A stretch of 64,000 nt of DNA from Acinetobacter venetianus RAG-1 = CIP 110063 (lineage in GTDB: Bacteria; Pseudomonadota; Gammaproteobacteria; Pseudomonadales; Moraxellaceae). The position numbers and the translations under genes are program-made. The notes under the pieces are model-generated. The model searched no databases. It was not told the DNA's origin and saw only the letters and a list, made by a program, of their open reading frames with translations. Shown here piece after piece: positions 27,184-35,727 of the stretch (its first letter is position 1; the number at the start of each line of letters is the position of its first letter). The stretch lies in NCBI RefSeq assembly GCF_000368585.1, contig NZ_KB849557.1, forward strand, positions 477,615 through 541,614, written 5' to 3'.

Positions 27184-28539
27184 TTAGTTTAATGTTAGCC
27201 CATTGGTCGCGGCCAACACATCAATACGAGGGAAACTCAAACCAGTACGCGTATCCGTGATTGGTTTCCCTGTTGCTTTCAAACGATTTACAGTTTGATC
27301 AATTGTCTCGGCTGGACTGACATTATTGGCACGTAACAATGCAATTGCGCCTGCCACATGTGGTGTCGCTTGCGATGTACCCCCCATAGTATAACCGCCC
27401 GCTGTAATCATTGCACCCGGTGCAAGCAACGTTACCAGTGAGCCACCATTACTGAAGCAGGCAACCTTATCTGCTGAGGTCGTAGGGTCAGAACATTTCA
27501 CTGGATTACCCCAAGAAACGCCTCCAATATTCGTATCATACACAGCACCTACTCTCACAGCACCAGCAACACATGCAGGGGATGAGATTCCATCAGAAAA
27601 GGCATCATTACCAGTAGCAACAACAGGAACAACGCCTGCTGCACGAGCATTTGCAAAAGCAGTTTTGTAACTGCTATTACTACACTCAGATGTATACTTC
27701 ACCCCAGGGACGCCTAAACTCATATTGACAGCTTTGATGTTATAAGCTTGCGCATTATTCACCGTCCAGTTGATACCTGCCAAGATATCACTATCATTTG
27801 CTGAGCTTACCCATTGTCCGCGAGATCTAACTTTACTAAAAACATCAATCCCAATAATTTTAGTTTTAGGTGCTACTTTGGAAATAATGCCTGAGACATT
27901 ACTACCGTGCCCATCATCATCTAAATTATTATCATCAGCCGCAGCATCAAACGAATAGACGACACGGCAAGTCGATGACGGTGTATTCAACGCAGTGCAA
28001 CCAAAGTCAGAATGTGTATAGTTCACACCTGTATCAATCACAGCAACACTTGTGCCTTCTCCAGTAAAGCCGTTGCTTGCTGTTTGGGGTTGATTGATTA
28101 AAGGTAAACTTTCCATCGTTGTCGTATAGTTTTTGCGATTAGGATAGACACCTTTAACCGAAGGATCATTCAACACTTTAGCTAAGGTTTCACGGTTTTG
28201 AATTCGGTATAGGCCTAATGGCAATCCATTAAATTCTCGTAAGGTTTGAAAGCCCGCCTCTTTTGTAAATTTATTTTTAAATCGCGCTTTGCCATCAGCA
28301 ATATAATTTCGCTTTTCTAAGCCTAATGGCATGTTGGCAACATTCATATCGTACTCAATCAGTAAATCATTTGAATCATTACTGACCAGAGCATCGAGAT
28401 TAATTTTACCTTGTGCAACCTTGCTCACTGCAGCGGAGCTAAGTTGCTGTTTTAATTGCGTTGAGGTTAATGAAGCTGCTGAAGTTGTTGCACTGTAACA
28501 AGCGCATAAACCCACCAATAATAATGTTTTATTGTTCAC
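27184..28539 (-). CDS. Secreted S8 family serine peptidase (subtilase)
   Basis: 451 aa with a signal peptide (start GTG at 28539, GGAG site upstream). Residues about 25-140 look like an I9-type propeptide/chaperone region. The catalytic triad is Asp169 (VAVIDTGVNYTHSD), His211 (DDGHGSNVSG) and Ser389 (GGTSQATPHVAG), with the oxyanion Asn311 in VVATGND. The His motif reads HGSNVSG rather than the usual HGTHVAG. Six or more Cys in the catalytic domain (for example CTALNTPSSTC) imply disulfides and an extracellular or periplasmic site. A small membrane protein gene lies directly upstream on the same strand. Confidence 0.9.
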   Translation of the reverse strand: MNNKTLLLVGLCACYSATTSAASLTSTQLKQQLSSAAVSKVAQGKINLDALVSNDSNDLLIEYDMNVANMPLGLEKRNYIADGKARFKNKFTKEAGFQTLREFNGLPLGLYRIQNRETLAKVLNDPSVKGVYPNRKNYTTTMESLPLINQPQTASNGFTGEGTSVAVIDTGVNYTHSDFGCTALNTPSSTCRVVYSFDAAADDNNLDDDGHGSNVSGIISKVAPKTKIIGIDVFSKVRSRGQWVSSANDSDILAGINWTVNNAQAYNIKAVNMSLGVPGVKYTSECSNSSYKTAFANARAAGVVPVVATGNDAFSDGISSPACVAGAVRVGAVYDTNIGGVSWGNPVKCSDPTTSADKVACFSNGGSLVTLLAPGAMITAGGYTMGGTSQATPHVAGAIALLRANNVSPAETIDQTVNRLKATGKPITDTRTGLSFPRIDVLAATNGLTLN

Positions 28540-28612
28540 TTTTGGTCTCCATCGTTCTTTTATAAAGAACTTTTGAATCGCTAGCTGTCTTGGGTAAAGA
28601 ACACTAGATTAT

Positions 28613-28921
28613 TTAAAGTTTTTTAATTTCATTTGCTGGATCTTTTTCTGGATCGATTGGTTGAATCGAGGGATCACTTTTTGTGTCGTAAAATATCACC
28701 TCCTCTTGAGCGGCTGCATGTTTACGAGACAAACTAGATACCGTGTTTTTATTGGTTTCCTCCTGTTTAGTTAAACGGGTTGCAACAGGTGCAGAGTTTT
28801 CACCCTTCATCTGATATACAGCCACATCATTTGCTGACGTTAATGGGTCTTTTGGTTTGAAATATAAGACCATTACACCCAACCCAATCAGTAAAAGTAG
28901 AAATGCCGCAATCATTTTCAT
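28613..28921 (-). CDS. Small single-pass membrane protein
   Basis: 102 aa with one N-terminal membrane segment (IAAFLLLLIGLGVMVLYF) and a hydrophilic periplasmic tail. GGAGA precedes the ATG. It lies 73 nt upstream of the subtilase on the same strand with no terminator in between, so the two are probably cotranscribed; it might assist export or control of the peptidase, but this is only inferred from position. Confidence 0.6.
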   Translation of the reverse strand: MKMIAAFLLLLIGLGVMVLYFKPKDPLTSANDVAVYQMKGENSAPVATRLTKQEETNKNTVSSLSRKHAAAQEEVIFYDTKSDPSIQPIDPEKDPANEIKKL

Positions 28922-29532
28922 TTAATTTCTCCTGCGCTTTATTTACTGACTTTGCTTCGGTTTTTAATTATTTTTCTTAAAAACCAATCTATATTTAATT
29001 TTAAAATTCACATTAAATTTCACATTTAAAGTTAAATCCTCACTCCTCATTTAGTTATTTGAATCAAATATTCATTTGAATTTTTATACTGCAATAGACT
29101 TTTCTCAGGGAGAGGCAGCCAAAAGTAAAAATTTCTTTGCAAAAAAGTATAACGCATATAAAAAGTGCAATAAATATTCAATATATTTATACCAAGCAAT
29201 AAAAATGCCAGTTTATTTTTCGTTTTTGTGGCAACTAAAATCTACTTATTTATTCAATAGTTGTACTTTTATAATCAATCACCTAATTTTATATGGAAAG
29301 AAAAAAATGCTGTGGATTAGACTCAAAAACAATCCAATTTATTAAAAATAAAAATATATTTTTCACATACTTAATGATGCAAACAATCTCCACAATTTCT
29401 CCCTAGAGTGTTTTTAAGCTGTAATCTGGTTGTAAAGTTTTGCTGAAATCCGTACTTTTCCAAATTTTGCTCGTTATGATGCAGTTGCGTTCATGAAGTG
29501 CCACAACATGGTACATCTCTAAAGGAAATCGC
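28922..29532. other. Very AT-rich divergent spacer, no convincing gene
   Basis: 611 bp between divergent genes. A TTG-started frame at 29076-29345 (89 aa) lacks a ribosome-binding site and has skewed Lys/Tyr/Ile composition, so I do not call it. Near the right end there is a TATGAT -10-like hexamer at 29475-29480 and an AAAGGA site at 29521-29526 for the gene at 29533. Its length and low GC leave room for a transferred remnant or long regulatory region. Confidence 0.5.
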
Positions 29533-30120
29533 ATGAAGAAAATGATCAAAACAGCTATCGTGACAACAAGTATTCTCGCTTCTGCTTCTATTTTTGCACA
29601 AAACGTTGGAATGAATGCCAATGGCTCAGCTCAAGTTAATGTCCAATCTGGAGGCTTAATCCAAGGCGTAACTGGTGCAGTGAAAAATACTGCCCAAGGC
29701 GTAGGTCATGCAGCTCAACATGTTGGTCATGCTGCTGTAAATACTGGAGTGCAAGCCTCTCAGACAACGATTGGCGCAGCAACACATGTAGGATCTAAAG
29801 TGGTCCATACTACAGGCACTGCGGTCAAAAATACCAAAGACTATACTGTTGAAAAAGCCGTTGATGGCAAAAAGTTTGCTGCTGAAAAAACAGCAAATGT
29901 CAAAAACCGTATTGAAGATAAACAAACTAACGCGAAGGCAGTGAACTTAGAAGCCCAAAGCAATGCCAAAGCGCAACTCAACAATAAAACTGCCGCAATC
30001 AATGCTAAAACAGGCCTACAAGCAGACAAGAAAAATCTGCAAACAGGTACAAATGTTGGTGTAAAAGTCTTAGGCGTAAATGCAAATGTGAATACCAATG
30101 CTAAAGTTGGTGTGAAATAA
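29533..30120 (+). CDS. Exported Ala/Asn-rich helical repeat protein, KNTK type
   Basis: 195 aa with a signal peptide (IKTAIVTTSILASASIFAQ). The mature part begins Gly/Asn-rich, then consists of repeated 11-residue-like amphipathic units (GVGHAAQHVGHAAVNTG; TGTAVKNTKDYTVEKA; AEKTANVKNRIEDKQTNAK), reminiscent of LEA-type or apolipoprotein-type helices. It shares the KNTKDYT element with the exported protein at 24.5 kb. It is probably periplasmic and may bind membranes or surface structures. Function unknown. A good AAAGGA site precedes the ATG. Confidence 0.65.
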   Translation: MKKMIKTAIVTTSILASASIFAQNVGMNANGSAQVNVQSGGLIQGVTGAVKNTAQGVGHAAQHVGHAAVNTGVQASQTTIGAATHVGSKVVHTTGTAVKNTKDYTVEKAVDGKKFAAEKTANVKNRIEDKQTNAKAVNLEAQSNAKAQLNNKTAAINAKTGLQADKKNLQTGTNVGVKVLGVNANVNTNAKVGVK

Positions 30121-30137
30121 CCCCTTATTATGTTGTA

Positions 30138-30171
30138 AAAAAATCCCCTTGTTTGATCAAGGGGATTTTTT
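30138..30171. terminator. Bidirectional terminator
   Basis: A 14-bp stem, AAAAAATCCCCTTG (30138-30151) with CAAGGGGATTTTTT (30158-30171), and a 6-nt loop, between convergent genes. Confidence 0.9.
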
Positions 30172-30174
30172 ATT

Positions 30175-31446
30175 TTAGCAAAGCTGTAATTTACTTTGCT
30201 CTTCTGCGCCACTCTCTACAAAGTGACTAAAACCCTGTTCATCACAGCTTAAGGTCAGTTGCTTATAGCTCATGCTACAAAAACCTTCATATTGCTTAAA
30301 TACCAAAGGTGACTGATCCAAAGGAAGTGCCTCATGCTCAGGGATCAATTTATGAATCCCGCGATCATTCATGGTCAATAAATAGTTTTCTCCATTCAAC
30401 TCAAGTTTCACCAAACTATTGGCTTGAACAGTTAAAGGAACTAAATACTGTGAATTCGCTCCAATGATGTCCGCCGCATAGCATTCAAGCTTTAAACTCA
30501 CCAAGTTAAACACAAGGAATGTCTGCTCAGTCGTTTTGACATTGGGAGATGGTACCGTTGCTTGTTGCGTCTGATGAAGTTGAATGCCCAGTTTATGCAA
30601 ATTCTGAACTGTGCCCTGCTTTAAGTTAAACAGTTGTTGCACCAGTTTTTGTTTTAGAACAGCATCAAAATAACGTTCATCTAGCGCTAAATCTTGATTT
30701 TCCAATATCTTCAATAATGCCTGCGGATGTCGCGGCAATAAAGCATCAAGTACATGACGATAATAGAATTTGCTTTGTTTTTTCACTTCTCTAACACGCT
30801 TATAGAAATAAGTGATGTCAAAAGGCTTCTCAACAAAATCATTGAGCAACTGTGAACTTGCCAATACGGCTAATGCTTCATGCCCCGTAAAAGGCAAATG
30901 AATCACATGCATCTTCGGCAGCAAAGGTTTTATTTTTAAGAAATGCTCTTTATCTTCAGTAAAATAAGGATCGTAAACAATCAAATATTCACGATCCGAA
31001 TCCACTTCATTAGCCTGAATTTGCATGTCCTGATGGATAGATGGATCAAAAAATTCTGCATAACGGCGATCTTGCACAACATCTGGATCAATCGAATATT
31101 GTGGAACAAAAGCCACGATTTTCTGCATATTCAAAAGTTTTGAATACTTAATCGCCGCATAGCCGCCCATTGAGCCGCCATAACCCACAATTCCTTTAAA
31201 TTGTTGCAAGATCGGCTGCACATATTGCTGCATTTGCAACATGCTACTTTTAGGAAACCATGATTTGAGTTTCGGCATGATACCGATAACATTGTACTGA
31301 TATTTTATTAATGATTTTTCAGCATTAATTGACATGCCTTTCGCTCGACTAATCAAATCGCCGAACGAAATCACCAAAGTGTCACTTGAACCTTTTAAAA
31401 AAATAACGCGAATGTGTTCATCTTCAAATAATATTTGCTTATCCAT
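30175..31446 (-). CDS. Alpha/beta-hydrolase-like protein of unknown substrate
   Basis: 423 aa from the ATG at 31446 (a GTG two codons earlier also opens the frame). The N-terminal half has an alpha/beta hydrolase pattern: nucleophile elbow GYGGSMGGYAA, a probable acid in YDPYFTED and a His in FTGHEAL. There is no signal peptide. The C-terminal 150-180 residues look like a separate beta-rich domain with no motif I recognise. I have seen this hydrolase type in polysaccharide or glycosyltransferase contexts, but no such genes are near. It is divergent from the next methyltransferase. Confidence 0.65.
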   Translation of the reverse strand: MDKQILFEDEHIRVIFLKGSSDTLVISFGDLISRAKGMSINAEKSLIKYQYNVIGIMPKLKSWFPKSSMLQMQQYVQPILQQFKGIVGYGGSMGGYAAIKYSKLLNMQKIVAFVPQYSIDPDVVQDRRYAEFFDPSIHQDMQIQANEVDSDREYLIVYDPYFTEDKEHFLKIKPLLPKMHVIHLPFTGHEALAVLASSQLLNDFVEKPFDITYFYKRVREVKKQSKFYYRHVLDALLPRHPQALLKILENQDLALDERYFDAVLKQKLVQQLFNLKQGTVQNLHKLGIQLHQTQQATVPSPNVKTTEQTFLVFNLVSLKLECYAADIIGANSQYLVPLTVQANSLVKLELNGENYLLTMNDRGIHKLIPEHEALPLDQSPLVFKQYEGFCSMSYKQLTLSCDEQGFSHFVESGAEEQSKLQLC

Positions 31447-31501
31447 GCTCACACTAAAAATTGATTTTAGGTCTGTAGCAAAAAGGCATCAAATGATGAC
31501 T

Positions 31502-31529
31502 TTGCCAAACCCTAATTGCGGAGTATCTT
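31502..31529 (+). promoter_or_regulatory. Candidate promoter of the methyltransferase-lipoprotein pair
   Basis: TTGCCA (31502-31507), a 16-nt spacer and TATCTT (31524-31529), 38 nt ahead of the ATG at 31567. Confidence 0.4.
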
Positions 31530-31566
31530 ATTTTATAGAGATAAGACAGATTAAAAAGCGCAAAAA

Positions 31567-32340
31567 ATGACACAATCCCTGCATCCAGCTGCTCAAAAAG
31601 GCTTTAGTTTAGGTGCTGAACTGTACCAACAAGTTCGCCCCAGTTACCCACAAGAAATCACCTTTTGGCTGCAAGATCGACTCAAAATAGATGAAACTTC
31701 CACTGTTGTTGATCTCGGTTCTGGGACTGGCAAATTCTTACCTTACCTCAATCAAACGCAAGCAAATGTCATCGCAGTTGAACCTATTGCTGCAATGTTG
31801 CAACAACTTCAACAAGCACATCCGCTGGTGGAATCTGTACAAGCGTTTAGCCACCAACTTCCATTTTCATCCACTTCAATCGATGCTGTGATTTGTGCTC
31901 AGTCATTTCATTGGTTTGCGAATATAGAAACCTTAACCGAGATACATCGCGTCTTAAAGCCTGCGGGGCAACTGGGTCTAGTTTGGAATCAACGCGATAC
32001 CAATGTTAATTGGGTAAAGGCCTTAGCTGATGAAATTGCCCCCTTGGAAGGCGATACCCCTCGGTATCACAGTGAGCAATGGAAAAAAGTATTCGAGCAG
32101 CAAACGCTGTTCAAACTGATTAAGTTAAATACTTTCCAACTTTTGCATCATGGTACAGTAGAACAAGTGGTCAGCAACCGACTACTTTCAACTAGCTTCA
32201 TTGCAGCAATGCCTGAAATAGAACAGCAACGTCTAAAAGCGAAGTTTGAACAAATTGTATTTGATTTTACAGGCTTAACTGCGCAAGATCAGATTGATTT
32301 CCCATATACCACTTATGCTTATCAATTTCAGAAAGCTTAA
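31567..32340 (+). CDS. Class I SAM-dependent methyltransferase
   Basis: 257 aa. Motif I is VVDLGSGTGKFLPYL, followed by an acidic AdoMet ribose contact in VEPIAAML and a motif IV-like ICAQSFHWF, the typical FHWF of the methyltransferase-11 group that resembles trans-aconitate or UbiE-like enzymes. Substrate cannot be predicted. It is followed at 29 nt by a lipoprotein gene on the same strand, probably by chance. Confidence 0.82.
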   Translation: MTQSLHPAAQKGFSLGAELYQQVRPSYPQEITFWLQDRLKIDETSTVVDLGSGTGKFLPYLNQTQANVIAVEPIAAMLQQLQQAHPLVESVQAFSHQLPFSSTSIDAVICAQSFHWFANIETLTEIHRVLKPAGQLGLVWNQRDTNVNWVKALADEIAPLEGDTPRYHSEQWKKVFEQQTLFKLIKLNTFQLLHHGTVEQVVSNRLLSTSFIAAMPEIEQQRLKAKFEQIVFDFTGLTAQDQIDFPYTTYAYQFQKA

Positions 32341-32369
32341 ATAAATTAAATTACCAATCGAGTTGTTCT

Positions 32370-32942
32370 ATGCCTCATTTAAAAACGACATTTGCACTGA
32401 CTTTTATGCTCGGCTCAGTACTACTACTCAGTGCGTGTAATAAAGACCCTGAACCTACTGTAAATAAAGATAATCAAACAAACTCAGTGAATGATGCAAT
32501 TGGGCAATTAAATCAAACCCCGATCAAACAATTCCCTGCTACAGCTGATGATGCACATGATATTGCGATCCTTGATGATTACGATCGTCGCTTTACAGAC
32601 ATGAGCGATAGTATGGAAATCGAATTGGCTAAAATGAAAGAGGCCAATACCTTAACACCTGAGTTCGAACTGCAACGCCAGAAAGACAATATCAACTCAG
32701 CACTGGTGATGCTCAAAGATTTAGAACTAAAGACAGAACAAGGTCGTTATATCCAAGGTCTGCTCTATGATTATTGGGAAAACCAAGCCAAAGTTTTACA
32801 GCAAGCAACACAATCCTCATCCACACAAAATGTAGATACAGCCAAGCAAGTCGATCATTTAAATGAATACCTGCATGCTCAAAGCCAATTACATCATTGG
32901 AGAAGTTCACTTGCTCCTGAAGCCAAAATGCAAGCTGAGTAA
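32370..32942 (+). CDS. Lipoprotein of unknown function
   Basis: 190 aa with a lipoprotein signal ending in LSAC. The mature part is helical and hydrophilic, with the segment DDYDRRFTDMSDSMEIELAKM near the middle and a likely coiled coil thereafter. Ends with a C-terminal helix. No motif is recognised. It may be cotranscribed with the methyltransferase upstream; a terminator follows. Confidence 0.65.
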   Translation: MPHLKTTFALTFMLGSVLLLSACNKDPEPTVNKDNQTNSVNDAIGQLNQTPIKQFPATADDAHDIAILDDYDRRFTDMSDSMEIELAKMKEANTLTPEFELQRQKDNINSALVMLKDLELKTEQGRYIQGLLYDYWENQAKVLQQATQSSSTQNVDTAKQVDHLNEYLHAQSQLHHWRSSLAPEAKMQAE

Positions 32943-32950
32943 AACCCAAT

Positions 32951-32978
32951 AAAAAAGAGGGCATCTGCCCTCTTTTTT
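32951..32978. terminator. Bidirectional terminator
   Basis: A 12-bp stem, AAAAAAGAGGGC (32951-32962) with GCCCTCTTTTTT (32967-32978), and an ATCT loop. Confidence 0.9.
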
Positions 32979-32990
32979 AATTTATATATT

Positions 32991-33554
32991 TTAAATTTTC
33001 TGCTTTTCAATCCATTGAATCGAATTCACACGGAATAACTCACAAGCACCATCACCTGTATCGGTCGGCGATAAAGAGGATTTCCAAACTAAATGTTTAT
33101 CTCGAACCTCAACCAATTCACCTTTTAATTGCACCAAATCACCACGTTTAACTTGCTTAATCTGCTGTGCGATCTCAGGATTGGCAGGAATGATGTGCAT
33201 ATTCGAGACCATTTGCATGGCGATATCTGTTGGAACTGGTACCTTATCCATTTTCCAATTTAGATAACGATCATATTGATTCACTGAAATGGTACGAGCA
33301 ATCTCAGGGTTGGCAAATAATCCCCAACTCACCGCATAATCTATCGGAGAAAATTTCGCTTGTTCGTCATCCTGATACACTTTTGAACCTAAAATCCGAA
33401 AATTGCCATAAAACGGTTGTAATACAGAGATAGACTGATCTTTGGCAACAGGTAGCAATCCATTTGCAATGTTATATTCAATATCGCTTTTAGATGCATG
33501 CGCCTGTCCAATTACAGCAACCATGCATAAACTCATCCATAGACGTTTTTTCAT
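32991..33554 (-). CDS. Exported protein of unknown function
   Basis: 187 aa with a signal peptide ending near GQAHA. The mature protein contains LQPFYGNFRILGSKVYQDDEQAKFSPIDYAVSWG and ends with a KRGDLVQLKGELVEVRDKHLVWKSS segment and a Cys (GACELFRV) that fit a family of conserved Acinetobacter-type periplasmic proteins also seen in other proteobacteria. No catalytic motif is recognised. Monocistronic. Confidence 0.65.
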   Translation of the reverse strand: MKKRLWMSLCMVAVIGQAHASKSDIEYNIANGLLPVAKDQSISVLQPFYGNFRILGSKVYQDDEQAKFSPIDYAVSWGLFANPEIARTISVNQYDRYLNWKMDKVPVPTDIAMQMVSNMHIIPANPEIAQQIKQVKRGDLVQLKGELVEVRDKHLVWKSSLSPTDTGDGACELFRVNSIQWIEKQKI

Positions 33555-33729
33555 GGCTTATACTTCCTCAAAAATGTTGCTGAGTGCAAATAAATTAATC
33601 ATTAATTTCATAGTATGCTTAGATGGTGAAAAAAAGTGCTTTTTTTAGTAACAATCAAAATCACTTTAGTCATATTTTTGTGCTTCTATTTTGCTAACTT
33701 ATTTTTAAAAATCTAAAAAATGGATTTCC

Positions 33730-34371
33730 ATGATTTATCAATTTTATCAGCGTCGAGTCTTTCCTCATCTTCTGAACCAAGTCATGCAAACTGCGAGTTT
33801 GATGGACAAGCGTCGTGAATTATTACTCCCGATTGAAGGTGAAGTACTAGAAATAGGATTTGGAACAGGTCTGAATATTCCTTTTTATGGCAACGTCGAT
33901 GCGCTCTATGCACTTGAGCCAAACCCTGATATTTATCACCTTGCAGTTGAACGTGTGCAACATGCCCCGTTCAATATAAAACATGTGCAATCTAGTGCTG
34001 AGAAGCTTCCATTTGCCGATGCATCTTTAGATCACATCGTATCAACATGGACCTTGTGTAGTATTCCTCAACTTGATCAAGCCTTAGCTGAAATCTACCG
34101 TGTGCTTAAACCTACAGGAACATTTCATCTGGTTGAACACGTCAAACATCCCGACTCAGTCAAGATTCAGTCCTTACAAACACTACTTACCCCGATTCAA
34201 AAACGGATTGGTGACGGTTGCCATCTGAATCGAGATATTGAGCGAAGTTTGGCTCAAGCCAAATTTAAATTTATCGAAAAGCAATACTTTGATGCTGAAG
34301 GCATTCCTGTGATTGCACAAAAAATGTTATTGGCGCGCGTACAAAAAATTGATTTGGATCAGCTTTCTTAA
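33730..34371 (+). CDS. Class I SAM-dependent methyltransferase
   Basis: 213 aa. Motif I is VLEIGFGTGLNIPFY; the acidic strand end is ALEPNPD; a STWTLCSIP motif and a RVLKPTGTFHLVEH post-motif follow the methyltransferase-11/UbiE-like pattern. Similar proteins are sometimes annotated as phosphatidylethanolamine methyltransferase-like, but this is not supported further here. Its stop codon overlaps the convergent neighbour by four nt. Confidence 0.8.
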   Translation: MIYQFYQRRVFPHLLNQVMQTASLMDKRRELLLPIEGEVLEIGFGTGLNIPFYGNVDALYALEPNPDIYHLAVERVQHAPFNIKHVQSSAEKLPFADASLDHIVSTWTLCSIPQLDQALAEIYRVLKPTGTFHLVEHVKHPDSVKIQSLQTLLTPIQKRIGDGCHLNRDIERSLAQAKFKFIEKQYFDAEGIPVIAQKMLLARVQKIDLDQLS

Positions 34372-34835
34372 TCTTGAAAATCAATACGCAAGGTTTCGAA
34401 TCGAATTCGTCCTTCACGCACCGCTTGAGCAATAGCTTGCTGTCCTTTGCTCAAGCGCGCCCCACCACTTTTAATATCTAACAAAATAACTTCAATATCT
34501 TCCGCTTCGCCATCTCCATCACGGAAATCGGTATATCCATCAAAGATCACATAATCAACTGGATCACCTAAGAATTTGGCATCACTGGGCAAATACTGAA
34601 ACTCAGGCAAGATCGGTGCAAATTGCTCAGCCATTTTCCCTTTGAGTACTGCTCGGCTAGTATTCACACTGCGTTTTTGCGCATCTAACAATGCTTGCTT
34701 ATGTTCTAACTCTAGCTCTGCAATATATTTTTCGTATTCTGCTTGGATACGTCCATTTCGAGTATTGGATAAAATAATGGTCGTGATTACCACCCCAATA
34801 CACGCCCCAATCAGCATAGCCAGCCAAACCGACAT
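34368..34835 (-). CDS. Membrane-anchored Holliday junction resolvase-related nuclease
   Basis: 155 aa: an N-terminal membrane segment (WLAMLIGACIGVVITTIIL), a coiled-coil region to about residue 65, and a C-terminal nuclease-like domain. The D-x-n-[DE]-x-K core is visible as GDPVDYVIFDG followed by EVILLDIKSG and a conserved SKGQQAIAQAV helix. It matches the predicted secreted or anchored endonuclease family distantly related to archaeal Hjc. The biological role is unknown. AAAGGAAG precedes the ATG. It is convergent with, and overlaps, the methyltransferase gene. Confidence 0.75.
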   Translation of the reverse strand: MSVWLAMLIGACIGVVITTIILSNTRNGRIQAEYEKYIAELELEHKQALLDAQKRSVNTSRAVLKGKMAEQFAPILPEFQYLPSDAKFLGDPVDYVIFDGYTDFRDGDGEAEDIEVILLDIKSGGARLSKGQQAIAQAVREGRIRFETLRIDFQD

Positions 34836-34965
34836 AAAAAACTTCCTTTACTGCAACCCCGCTATTTAACTGCAACATTAAACTTTTGTCATGTGTAACA
34901 CACTCGTGTAAAAAAGATGCTAAGGTATAGCGAAATACGAAACATATGTTAAAAAATCTAAGTTC

Positions 34966-35610
34966 ATGAAGACAATATTAATTGCGAATCAAAAAGGTGG
35001 TTGTGGCAAAACCATGACAGCGATTACCCTCGCTACAGCATTATCACAAAAGGGTTATAAAGTTGCGTTGGCCGATGCCGACAATCAAAAATCATCATTA
35101 CAATGGTTGAAACAAAGACCTAATACGGTCGCTCAAATTCAAAGCCTTGATTGGCGTCATGAAAAATCTATCGGCGAAGCACCAAAACACTTAGATTACT
35201 TAATTATTGATGCGCCGGGTGCATTGTCTGGTGAACACGCTGAACAACTGATCAGTGAATCGCATGCCATCGTGACACCACTACAACCGTCTTTCTTTGA
35301 TATTGATAGTACCCGTCGTTTCTTAAAACACTTACAAGACATCAAACGTATTCGTAAAGGTAAAGTTCAAATCTTATTGATTGCAAATCGTGTGAAACCG
35401 AATAGTGCAAGCTCTAAAGACATTCAGGACTTTTTTACCAAAATCGAGCAAGAACCTGTTGCATGGATTTCAGAGCGTAGTGCATACGGAACTTTAGCGA
35501 TGCAAGGCTTGAGTATCTTTGATAAAACACAGAAAAACTTTGTGACGATTCAGAGCCAATGGCAACCCGTTTTAAACCAATTGGTTGATGATCCAAGCGA
35601 GTGGTTTTAA
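34966..35610 (+). CDS. Solitary ParA-family ATPase
   Basis: 214 aa with the deviant Walker A KGGCGKT near residues 11-17 and a switch motif YLIIDAPGALS, plus an ADADNQKSSLQW segment matching the ADxDxQ of ParA proteins. There is no ParB gene or parS-like array next to it. Chromosomal solo ParA proteins position cargoes such as chemotaxis clusters or carboxysomes in other bacteria; the cargo here is unknown. It is transcribed alone. Confidence 0.82.
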   Translation: MKTILIANQKGGCGKTMTAITLATALSQKGYKVALADADNQKSSLQWLKQRPNTVAQIQSLDWRHEKSIGEAPKHLDYLIIDAPGALSGEHAEQLISESHAIVTPLQPSFFDIDSTRRFLKHLQDIKRIRKGKVQILLIANRVKPNSASSKDIQDFFTKIEQEPVAWISERSAYGTLAMQGLSIFDKTQKNFVTIQSQWQPVLNQLVDDPSEWF

Positions 35611-35727
35611 GCTTTGCAACGAAAGGTAATCTTTTGATATTAAATCTTAAAATAAAGAAATGAAAATTTCCCTATATGGCTTTTTCAGTTAATATGGATT
35701 GATTCAATTTCTAGCACTGAGAAAATC

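Noticed and set aside
29076..29345. 89-residue open frame in the AT-rich spacer
   Set aside because: It begins at TTG without a ribosome-binding site, has a Lys/Tyr/Ile-rich composition expected of random AT-rich DNA, and matches nothing recognised.
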